The notes under the pieces were generated by a model, which was given only the letters and a program-made list of their open reading frames with translations, was not told the DNA's origin and made no database searches. From Selaginella moellendorffii (lineage: Eukaryota; Streptophyta; Lycopodiopsida; Selaginellales; Selaginellaceae): a stretch of DNA of 64,000 nucleotides. Both the position numbers and the translations under genes were made by a program. This document shows, in pieces, positions 1 to 9,175 of this stretch; positions within the stretch are counted from its first letter, which is position 1, and each line of letters opens with the position of its first letter. The DNA lies in assembly GCF_000143415.4 (NCBI RefSeq), contig NW_003314274.1, forward strand, positions 62,001 to 126,000, in the 5' to 3' direction.

Positions 1-2313
1 CCTTTCTCTCGAATTGCGGGGCAAATTCTCGCCAAATCCCAGTTCTTCAATCGCAGGTTTGTGAGTGATTTCTTTCGTGTCGATTTGGATGTGAAAACTT
101 TTGTGGTTTCTTCGATTTGTTAGATATTGGCCAACGCCATGGCTTTGTAGTCCACACCTCCAAACAGCGTTTGTGCATTTCCATGGACGGCCACCAAAGG
201 TGACTTACAGGAGGTGAGACGTCATTCTCGCATCTCTTTCGCGTTTTTTCACAAGGATGTATCAGAGAGCTTTTCGTCGCGCCAGATGGAGGCACGACTG
301 CTCTCGACTGGCTCGATCCAGGTTTGTCAAAAACTAAAAAACAAATCTATAAGAGCTTGACTAATATCGTGTCCTTTGCTAGAGTCATCTGGGAGTATCT
401 CTATACAAGAGACTCCTATAGTGATCATCGTGCCGGGACTAAGCAGTGAATCGAGCAACGCTGTAAGCGTGAAATGTTTCCACAGTTGAAGAACTGGACT
501 TTCTCTTCATGCAGTATATGAAGCATTTGGCCCATGGAATGGTAAATCAAGGCTGGAGAGCCGTCGTCATAAACCACAGAGGCCTCGGAGGCGTGACTCT
601 CACCGTAAGCTTTGCGTGAACAGCTTTCTCTTCCTTCCATTTCATTTCTTACTGTATTGTTTAGTCGGAGCGATTCTATCACGCAGGATGGACGAGCGAT
701 TTGAGATGGTTTATCCAGGATTTACACAAGCAATTTCCTAAGGCACTTCTTCTAGCAGTTGGCACCAGCCTCGGTGCTAATATCCTGGTACCTTAAGATC
801 TGTGTTTTCTAGTTCTTTTAACGTTGTCATTGGGATTTTAGGTGAAGTATCTAGGTGAAGAAGGCGAGAACACTTTACTTGGTGGTGCAGTCTCTATCTG
901 TAATCCCTGGGATCTTGTGGTGCGTCTGTGTGGAAAAGCTTTATTTCTCATTCTTTCTTCTTTTTTCTTTTTACTTTGCAGGTTTGCGACAGATTTATAG
1001 CTCGGAAACCTGTCCAAAAGCTCTATGATAAAGCAGTAGCAACGGGACTTACTGACTTTGTGCACAGGTAAGTCGTTGTTTTCGATGCTGTGAATTTTGG
1101 CTACAACTTGGTTTTCCTTTGTGTGAGCAGGCATTCGACCGTGCTGTCAAGTATGGACAACTGGAACTTTATCAGGAAGGTAAACACTTGACGGCTTTCT
1201 GATTTTTCATGTTTCTTTTTTTTTTCTCTCCTGCAGTCACGCTCTATACGAACTTTCGATCATCTTTTCACGATAACAGTCGGCAAGTTTGAGGTGAAAC
1301 ACATCTTACTTCTCTCGAACGATTTTCATGAAACTGCATGAAATTCTCTCGTTTGCAGACAGTGGATGATTACTATCGACGGTCCAGCAGTGCTCACCTC
1401 GTTGGCTCGGTCGCCGTGCCCCTCCTTGCTGTTAACTCTCGCGACGATCCCTTGTGCACAAAAGAAGCTATTCCATGGGACGAATGCAGGTAAATCGTCG
1501 TCCATATTTTCCACTAAACGTTGAATTTGATGGCAACTCCTTTCCAGGCTCAATCCTAATGTCCTACTTGCAGTGACACGGCACGGTGGCCACCTTGCGT
1601 ACTTTGAAGGCTTGACTGCCAAAAGCATTTGGTAAAATCCGTTTTTTTCGTAGACTTGTTTCTTGATTTATTCTTCTCTATGCATTCCAGGTGGGTTCGT
1701 GCTATTGAGGAGTTTTTCCAAGTTATAGTTTCGAGTTCTCCGGTGCCAGTTTCAGAGGTTTGAAAAACGAGAAAAGTTTCATTATAACTTAACGCAAGTT
1801 TTTTGTTTGAGCGCTGTAGGATCCTAGTCCCCAGCCAGTCTCAGAACCTTTGCCAGTAGTAGCAGCAGCGGAAGAGCCCTCCACCTCTTGTACAACTGTG
1901 GAGCCGGACGTTGCTGAAACGATGGTGCTGAACGAGGAAGAGATCTTTTCCGAGGAATCTAGTCGGGAACTGGAGTTCCAGCCTCGAACGGCTGCTGCAG
2001 AGCTAGAATCCTCCATTTCGATGGACGAAGAGGGCCTCAGCATCCACTTGTGCTTGAAGACTCGCCAGGAGATGCTTGCGCTCCAGCGTGCCTTGTCCAG
2101 TATCCTTGAAGAGGTAACGTTTTCTTTCTTTCGGTTCCTTACTTGATCTTGGGTGTTTTACAGCCTACGAGTAAGAAGCAGCAAAAACTCGAAGCTTCGA
2201 CAATTGGAACCAAGCAAGCACTGTTGCTGCTAGCTGTTCCTCTTGTTGGTTCAGCTCTTGCGCTCGGCTTGCGACGAAAATACTTCGAAAAGCTGCTAAG
2301 GAGGATCATATAA
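1..2313 (+). CDS. EMB8-like alpha/beta hydrolase, 5' end outside window
   Basis: Multi-exon gene of the plant EMB8 / YheT-like alpha/beta-hydrolase family; the substrate is not known for most members. Spliced reading gives a PWLCSPHLQTAF-type motif (exon near 131-216), then VIIVPGL, then NHRGLGG, then the nucleophile elbow GTSLGAN (Ser codon near 766), an acid in NSRDDPLC (near 1435) and the catalytic His in HGGH (near 1580). The triad is therefore complete. After the hydrolase fold comes an acidic, Ser/Glu-rich linker (1820-2110) and a C-terminal hydrophobic helix followed by basic residues (LGLRRKYFEKLLRR), which suggests a tail-anchored membrane protein. Introns are short. The first visible exon (from base 1) is in frame but has no Met in view, so the start lies upstream. 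Stop at 2311-2313. Family assignment is strong; the exact chemistry is unknown. Confidence 0.85.
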
Positions 2314-2432
2314 CGCAATATGATAGAATAATCGTAATAATCCACAACTATTGAACCATAGAAAGTACTAAGACGTGACATTCGAATCCTTGCCCCAAAA
2401 TGCTTAAAGATTTAAAGAACTTGAATCGTAGT

Positions 2433-4133
2433 TTACGAAGTTTGTACACTAGTGCGCAACATGGTTGAAAGAAGAATGTACAGTTTGGAAGAATCCACAT
2501 CTAACCTGCAACGAAACCTTTCAGGATTTTGGAGAAACTTTGCGTCCCCAGCACGAACAAGGAGATCCTCCACACAAATCAAGAGCTCCGGTGTTGCTGA
2601 AATCTCGTAGTCTCCAGCCATGGCAAGGAAGAACCTCAGGCCATCACAGACACGGCCCAAGTGATTGCAAGCAGAAATAATTGCTGCAAAGGAAACATGG
2701 TCAGGAACCACACCTTCCATAGCCATTCTTTGGAACATCTCAAAGGAAAACGTAGAAGTTTGGGCTCGAGCGCCACAGATTATAATGGAAGTCCACGAAA
2801 TAGCATCCCTATCGGGCATTGATTCAAACAAATGCTCAGCTCGTTCTACAAGCCCGGACTGGGAATACGCAGAAAGCATGGCATTGCAAGCTTCCAAGCT
2901 TTTAAATGGCAGATTCTCCAGCATCTTTTCTGACTGCTGGAGACAATCATGCTTCCACGATGCCGTGATAGCAATGGTCCACGATGCCATGTCGAGGTAT
3001 GGCATCTTTTCAAGCAGAGCGTACAGTTGTGAAAGATGCCCGGCTCGGGCATATGCTTCAAGCATCTTGTTCCAGGAAACGATGCTTCTCACAGGCATAG
3101 AATCAAAAAGATGCTCGGCCTGGTCAAGGTGGCCATAGAGAGAGTACGTGGAGATCATGGCCGTCCACGACACAACACTACATTCTGGAATATTCTCAAA
3201 AATCTCCCGGGTTGCTTCCAACTTACCCGCTTGTGCATGGCAGGCAAGTAAAGTGTTCCACGATACCGTACACCATTGTGGCATTCTTCGAAAGAGCATA
3301 TCCGTGTCGTACACATGCCCAGAGTTAGCAAATGCCACTAGCATGGCATTGTACGTCACAATATTTCGTAGAGGCATATTCTCAAACACGCCCCACGCAT
3401 TTACAGCGTCTCCGTGTTGTCCATACACCGCTAGGAGCGTGGTACACGTCACAAGATCCCTCTCGGGGAGCTCTCCGTACAGTAGCTTCGCGCTGTGGAG
3501 ATGCCCGGCCTGGGTATATGCCGCAAGCATGGCGTTAAAGGAGACTATGGTCCACTGGGGGAACAAAGAGAAGAACCACTCCACTTTTGACACGTGGGCA
3601 GAGTGTGTATAGGCAGACAGCATCGCGGTCCAGGACACAATGTCTTTCTGTGGCATTGAATGGAAAAGATTCTCGGCTTCGGCAATATTCCCAGACTGGG
3701 AATATCCCTGAAGCATCAGGTTCCACGAGAGGAGGGTGTGTGCTGGCATGGAATGAAAGAGGATCTTGGCTTGTTCGTGGAATCCATGCTCGCTATACAT
3801 TTTGATAAGAGTGTTCCAAGTCACGGGCGATTTGTCCTCCATCCCATCAAAGATGTTTTTTGCTTGATCGAACTTGCCATTGCGAGCATAGGCCTGGATG
3901 AGAATGTTGCAAGAGAAGAGATTGGGCGCCTCTAAGGCTTGGAATGCGCGCTGGGCTCCCTCCAAATCGCCAGTCTTCCCATACATCTCGATCAGGAGAT
4001 TGACGAGGTATTTGTTCTTCCGCAATCTATGGCTCCCCAAAACTAGTTTGCGAGTGTGATTTGTTTCAGAGCCACACTGTTTGATGAGTGTCGCCACAGA
4101 TCCAATCTCCTCACCAGCGGCAACCCCGGGCAT
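2433..4133 (-). CDS. PPR protein made of 31-residue S-type repeats, 566 aa
   Basis: Intronless pentatricopeptide-repeat protein. From about residue 60 it contains 13 consecutive repeats of exactly 31 residues, with consensus W/F-N/T-x-M/L-L-x-A-Y-x-x-x-G-x-x-x-x-A-x-x-L-F-x-x-M-P, followed by one 35-residue and one degenerate repeat. There is no E, E+ or DYW tail; the C-terminus (last ~60 aa) is unlike known editing domains. PPR proteins bind organellar RNA one base per repeat and act in editing, splicing or stability. Unbroken S-only arrays are a known feature of lycophyte PPR proteins. No clear transit peptide is visible in the first 40 residues (acidic GEE, few Ser/Arg), so organelle targeting cannot be asserted. 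ATG at 4131-4133. The gene converges on the EMB8-like gene with 119 bp between stop codons. Confidence 0.92.
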   Translation of the reverse strand: MPGVAAGEEIGSVATLIKQCGSETNHTRKLVLGSHRLRKNKYLVNLLIEMYGKTGDLEGAQRAFQALEAPNLFSCNILIQAYARNGKFDQAKNIFDGMEDKSPVTWNTLIKMYSEHGFHEQAKILFHSMPAHTLLSWNLMLQGYSQSGNIAEAENLFHSMPQKDIVSWTAMLSAYTHSAHVSKVEWFFSLFPQWTIVSFNAMLAAYTQAGHLHSAKLLYGELPERDLVTCTTLLAVYGQHGDAVNAWGVFENMPLRNIVTYNAMLVAFANSGHVYDTDMLFRRMPQWCTVSWNTLLACHAQAGKLEATREIFENIPECSVVSWTAMISTYSLYGHLDQAEHLFDSMPVRSIVSWNKMLEAYARAGHLSQLYALLEKMPYLDMASWTIAITASWKHDCLQQSEKMLENLPFKSLEACNAMLSAYSQSGLVERAEHLFESMPDRDAISWTSIIICGARAQTSTFSFEMFQRMAMEGVVPDHVSFAAIISACNHLGRVCDGLRFFLAMAGDYEISATPELLICVEDLLVRAGDAKFLQNPERFRCRLDVDSSKLYILLSTMLRTSVQTS

Positions 4134-4318
4134 TTCAAAAGAAATTTAACAAATGCTTTCAGTACTTACGAAGCAAGAGCAATACCATTATGCTATGATT
4201 GAAATAGGCAAATTAGTGGCAAAATGACCAATACAACTTTTGTAATTATTAGATTTATGAGCTCATTAATACACTATTTAACACCATAAAATTTAATATT
4301 AAACATTTTTTAAACATC

Positions 4319-4500
4319 ATTCATCTCATCAGTCAAGAAGAAGCTTGATTCCTTTCAAACCGAAACATCTTTCAAAAACTAGTGCCTTCTCATTCCCCTA
4401 TCCAAGGACATTCATCTCATCAGTCAAGAAGAAGCTTAATTCCTTTCAAGCCAAAACATCTTTCAAAAGCTAGTGCCTTCTCATTCCCCTATCCAAGGAC
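4319..4500. repeat. 91-bp tandem duplication at the 3' end of the crinkler-like gene
   Basis: Two adjacent copies of a 91-bp unit, 4319-4409 and 4410-4500, differing at only a few positions. The right-hand copy holds the last codons and the stop (4470-4472) of the 4470-6841 gene plus the first 60 bp of its 3' flank; the left copy repeats this including the stop. The duplication therefore post-dates the gene. The rest of 4134-4318 is AT-rich with no gene seen. Confidence 0.9.
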
Positions 4501-6841
4501 GATAGCAAAAGTGTGGGGAACTCTGCTGGTACCTCCTTTCGACTAGTAACCCAGTTCCCATTATCCTCCAACCTGTGAATGCTCCAAGCTTGCATGTCCG
4601 GTAGATAATTCACGTACCAACAAGTGATGCCGGCAAAGCCACTTTGAACCCTCACAATCTCCGTTCCATCCTCCTGTACCTCCGTGTGCAGCGTCAGCTC
4701 TTTTATCACGGTTTTCGCACCAGTCGGATCACCTTCACCGACCCAGAAAAACAAGTAGCTCATTTCACAACGGTGAAGCCGCCCGTAATAGGCACACCGC
4801 TTCAAGTGGTCCTGCACAGCCTCCCTTGTCTCGCTGGATCTGGTTCCAACCTGGAGTTCCATTCCCTGCTTGGGACCATCCGAGCTCTCCATGAAGCCAT
4901 CCATCCTCTTCATCCTCCTTCCATTCTCGTCGCTCTCCTTGACCTCTACAAACACAAGGTACTTGTGAGGAGTGTACAGGCTCTGCTCCATTATACACAT
5001 CAATCCCCGGAAGAACTGCGACTGCATGATGTACTCGGACGGCTGGCCAGACGCATTCAACACCTTGGGCCGCATGAACACCTTCGGATTCATGAAGGCT
5101 ATCGCGGTCTCATAAACCTCCACAAGAGACTCTGTCGGGGCAGGCAAGGCTTGCAACGGTGCGAACTTGCAGCTCTCTAGTAGCGTGGACAAGAGCAACG
5201 GTGAGCTCAACTGAACCTTCCGAGTACCGGCCATCTCCAACACACCGTCGTCAATGGCTTCCAGAACCATGTCCAAGTGATCGACGCCCGCAGATCCGTC
5301 AACGCTGTCGATGCACTGGAGTATCACGTCTTTGACGCGGTCAGGATAAGCAGCTACCACTCGAACCATTTTCCCAAACACGGTATCGTTGAACGCATGG
5401 GATCTCACACGTCCCTGTTCAACCAGCTGACGCCAATGCTCAAAAGAACGCACAGCCGGACCCTGCTCACGACCAGTCCCTTGCAGAAGGTCGCAGCACC
5501 AACCAACAAGGCCAGCGTGCCCGGACGTGATGTCCATTATGCTTTTCGAAATTCCTGAGATTGCTTGGCGATGGTGCTCTTCATCTTCATCACCATCGAA
5601 TGTTGTCTTGCAAAACAAGCAGCGGTCCCGGAAGTAATCATCTAGCATCTGTGCAACCTGCTGCTGGCCCAGCCTCCATCTTTGCCTGTCAAGTTGCTTG
5701 GAGAGAGGGGATGACCAGCCGGAAAGATGCGGGCGAAGTGGATCGTGGCAATGCCGAGGACTCGATGAAGATTCTCGACGGCACCTGGCGTCCCCGATGA
5801 GGTAGGCAAGCCTTGGCAGGCCGCACAGACAGAAGCTGTGAAGCCGGTACTTTCCAAGTTTGTTCCTCGTCACAGATTCTCGTTTTGCGATCCTTAAACT
5901 CGAGAGAAGGTTGCGAACCGCATAGCCAGTCTGGTGATGCATCTGATTGAGTAGCTGCGCTTCGTCCAGTAACCAGATGACAGGCTTGACATCCTTGCGA
6001 GCTGTAAACACGTCAATTACTTCGCTAGACTTTTCCGGTGGCTCGAGCTCGCTCTGGTCGCACACCTTTTCAATCAAACGGTTGTAAAAGTCCTCAGCAG
6101 CCTCCCTCTCTTGCTTAGTCTTGTCGTTAGCCAGAGCGACCATCTTATCGTCCATGGTGGTGAGCTCCACCAAGTAGCCTTTGGCACGGAGCTCCAACCC
6201 GAGCGCCGTCAGCAGCGTCGACTTGCCCGATTGCCATGGCGCCGTGAGCAGCAGCCAGTTTCCGCTCTCCATCTCAGCCACAATCGAGTCCCGGTCCGGC
6301 CAAGGACAGTAGTAGAAACTGTCCAGGTCCACGATTGCGTCGCCAGAAAAAAAGCTGCGCGGAAGCAGACGCTTGCGGGGGCGCAGATGCCTGTCAAGGT
6401 CGACATGGATTCCCTCCCGCTTCTTGTTCAAAGCCTGACGCAGCGTCGTAGTGCTTGCACCAGCGGTCGCAGCGCCAGTGATGATGATGGGAGCCTGCTC
6501 CGAGAGCCCATCCCCAAGGCCAGCAGAAGCAAAGACTCTGATTTGGTTCATGTCCATGACTGAACAAAACGAAGTTAACAAAAACATCAAGAGTTTATAG
6601 CATAAAACTTACCATTGGAGGATTTCAATAGGAGAAGCTTCTCCTCGCGCAGCTGCCTCTTCTCCTCGCGCAGCTGCCTCTTCTCCTCGCACAGCTGCCT
6701 CTTCTCCTCGGGATCATTTGTTTGCTGGAGTTGCCCGTCCACCGCACTAATTTGGCCCTCAAGCACAGCAATCTGCTGCTCAACTTCCCGGATTTGCCCG
6801 GACAAGCCAGAAGCCGGATCACCTTCCGCCTCCACGTCCAT
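4470..6841 (-). CDS. Crinkler-like protein: coiled coil, P-loop NTPase, PD-(D/E)xK-like C-terminus (772 aa)
   Basis: Two exons: 6841-6613 and 6559-4470 (intron GTAAGT...TTCAG, phase 1; total 773 codons). Exon 1 encodes a highly charged coiled coil with EKRQLRE heptads. Exon 2 has Walker A (APWQSGKST, about residues 183-191) and Walker B (VIWLLDEAQ, about 270-278), then an I-x-x-I-x-D-I-T-S-G-H-A-G-L-V-G segment (near 410-425) like that in the NTPases of crinkler-type proteins. Near 629-646, MDGF and MELQVG with a preceding SQFFRGL helix could form a PD-(D/E)xK nuclease core. Known from the family: NTPase plus REase-fold modules occur in crinkler effectors of oomycetes and fungi and in some free-living eukaryotes. 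The nuclease call is inference; NTPase is firm. The ATG at 6839-6841 is the first in frame. Confidence 0.75.
6638..6710. repeat. 21-bp minisatellite coding for coiled-coil heptads
   Basis: Three copies of a 21-bp unit (6638-6658, 6659-6679, 6680-6700; one base differs in the third) and a partial fourth (to 6710), inside exon 1 of the crinkler-like gene. On the coding strand each unit is one heptad, EKRQLRE or EKRQLCE, so unit gain or loss changes the coil by exactly one heptad without a frameshift. Confidence 0.9.
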
Positions 6842-7849
6842 GGCCAAACCTAAGACTCTCGATCCTATTTCACGGTCCAGATCATTAACCTTTAATTAAT
6901 AAACTCTTCTTTATCCTTGGTTTTTTGAAAGAACCAACCTCCTCATATTGAAAAGATGAAGATCGAACCAGCTGATCCTGAGGTAGAGGAAAAGCAGATT
7001 CAAAGATATGAAATATGCAATGGTTAGGCTTGAGTTGGCTTGAGGAGTCTAGAGTGGAGAAATCCAGATTATAGTTTGTGTAAGAACATATGCGGTCATG
7101 ACTATTTTGGCCAAAGGCCTGGCTTGTAACATGTTGAAAGACAGTTTTGAATGAAGAGTTTAGATTAGAAAACACCCATTGCGACTAAGCTTGAGAATCC
7201 GGCTTAAGAAATGGAAGACAATGCAAGTGACAAAGCGGACTGCTAGAATTTCCACAGGTCCCGGGATTACAGTAGAATGTATCACTCTCCAGGGAGAGTG
7301 AGCCCCTATGGTCTTAGATCTAAGGGGAAAGAAGAATCCAGGGAAAGTCATAACCCATGGGATCATCATCTAAAGAGGAGCAACTGGATTTCACACAGGG
7401 GGCCCGGCAGATTTTCCACGGTTGGGTATTATGTTGTAAAATTATATTTAGGAATTGGAAAACTGTTGGAGATGAATTACAAGGTATTTCCTGGTCGTTG
7501 TTGGATTGGCATAATTAGATCGTGGCTGTCTATTGTTTGAAATAAGGGTTAAAGAGTTTGCAAGAGTGAGCGAGGAGCAAGGCACTGGAGTACACTCTTC
7601 AGGAATAATTAGAGTTTCTCTACCAATGTGAGTTGGATTGAAACTAATCATACATTAATAATACTAATAATAATATATAGCAACGTAGCCAAAATAAATC
7701 CTAAGGAATATATTATAATCAACAGAAGCATTGCTTTTCACCATACAGTGAAAGAACGATCAACTCATTGCCTGTGTGTCGAATAAGCTAGCATGACTGA
7801 GGATGAAGTGAAAGTAATCCCGTCTGGTTTAAGTCTTCCAGAACAAAGC
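6842..7849. other. Intergenic region with a possible decayed LTR piece
   Basis: No convincing gene. A stretch from about 7424 or 7464 (TGTTGGA) to 7650 (AATCA) has the look of a Copia-type LTR, with TG...CA ends, but no target-site duplication is visible and no second LTR or retroelement ORF is nearby, so this is only a suspicion. A perfect 18-bp palindrome with a 2-nt centre lies at 7283-7300. The part from 7650 to 7700 is AT-rich. Confidence 0.25.
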
Positions 7850-8300
7850 CACCGTCTTCAAGTGAGCATAGCTCAGCTGATACTCCCGCTTTGAGTTGGC
7901 CACGGACGCAATGACTTCGGCTCTATATCTGGAGATAGTCGAGTGAATTGCCTCCCAATTGCCAGATTCCACAAGCCTTCAGTTCTGCCACGAAAGTTTA
8001 CCAGCATTCGTTGAAACAGCTCGTCTGGTTCGTTGTGCTGAGCATAGGCAATCAAGGTAGTCCACTATGTTGCTTCTGGGGTATTCGTTTAAAAACTTGA
8101 CGAGAGATCGTCGCAACGAATAAAACCTTTGCAGCTTGGAAATAGATAGACAAAGCTCTTTGTGTCTTCTTCACTCCAAACAGGCCTTCAACGCAGAAGC
8201 AACCGTTTGAGCATCCAGATCACAGCCTTGGTACTTCACCAGAGTAACCAGCTCCAAGGCATCGTCAGTTGGTGCCCAGTACATTTCAGAGCACACTAAT
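7850..8300 (-). pseudogene. PPR pseudogene fragment
   Basis: Reading the minus strand, short broken stretches still resemble PPR repeats: an EMYWAP..ALELV..ALKACL segment around 8290-8180 (L/P-type repeat ending in a cysteine helix), then WTTLIAYAQHNEPDEL around 8065-8010, then ACGIWQLGG and RGQLKAG around 7970-7880 in another frame. Stops and frame changes separate them. It is probably a relic of a longer PPR gene of the PLS class rather than a copy of the S-only gene at 2433-4133. The limits are approximate. Confidence 0.5.
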
Positions 8301-8469
8301 CCCGCCGCTTAAACCTCTCAAGCACTCACCGTACTTCCACAAGCTCATAGTCAGAGAATCGTCTTCCTCGGGCTCTTTCTTCTCAGTCAGAGAATCGTCC
8401 ACTGCAACTGCCAGAAGATTCGTCACTTCGATCCGCCACCTGGGCTTCTGAAAGATCGCATTCCCGCAC

Positions 8470-9060
8470 TGTTTCCTTCAAGATAACATCCATCGCACGA
8501 GCAAAAAGCACGCGAGCAGCACCAAGATAGCCCAGAGAAGAAGCTGGAGCAGTGACCACGGCGTCCTCCTAGTCACTGTTACTACTGCCGCGGGTGTCGG
8601 TGTGGCCACTGCTGCGTCGCGACCGTCGCAACGATGGTGGTGGTGGTGGCGGTGGCGTCCTCCATGATGGTGACCATGGTGATGGTGGTGGACAACCAGA
8701 CGAGCTCCATCACCGTGGTTCGATCGAGCAAGTGCTGTAGACAAGCACTCCTGCTGGAGCTGGATCGTGGTGGCGGGCATGATCAAGGAGAGCAGGCACT
8801 GGAGCTCGATCACCAGGGAGGTGGCCACGAGCATGAACGAAAGCAGCTGGCGCTGGAGCTGGAGCTGCAGTTGGAACTGGAGCGTCACCTTGAAGAACTG
8901 GAGCTAAAGCTGGCGCTGGCTCGTGGCCTCCACAAGCTGCTCGAGGATGGTGGCGTCCATGCGCTGCTTGATGTGATGGAGCTGGAGCTGGAGCTCATGG
9001 GCGCCATGCCAGGGCGGCCGTTGGAGGCCCATGATCGCGAGAGACCATAGCTTCTTGATG
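8470..9060. other. Low-complexity GAGCTG/GGTGGT-rich tract with ORFs on both strands
   Basis: The stretch is dominated by GGTGGT- and GAGCTG-like hexamers. The plus strand is open 8634-9050 (138 aa, ATG start, LELELQLELE pattern); the minus strand is open 8478-8888 with a His-rich block and a C-terminal hydrophobic helix (LLLWAILVLLACFLLVRW). Both may be by-products of the hexamer composition. I cannot tell which, if either, is translated, and I recognise no domain. Confidence 0.3.
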
Positions 9061-9175
9061 GACAGAAGCATCCATACCTGACGAAAGCGCGCGTTCCGAC
9101 ATCTCGAATAGAAAAATCCAAGCAATACTACTTTTGCCTTTGTGAAAAAAGAGAACTATACACGAGAGCTGGTTT

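Noticed and set aside
6600-6720. CRISPR-like array
   Set aside because: The 21-bp units are directly adjacent without spacers and encode heptads; this is eukaryotic DNA.
7424-7650. Solo Copia-type LTR
   Set aside because: TG...CA ends and general look only; no target-site duplication, second LTR or primer-binding site could be found.
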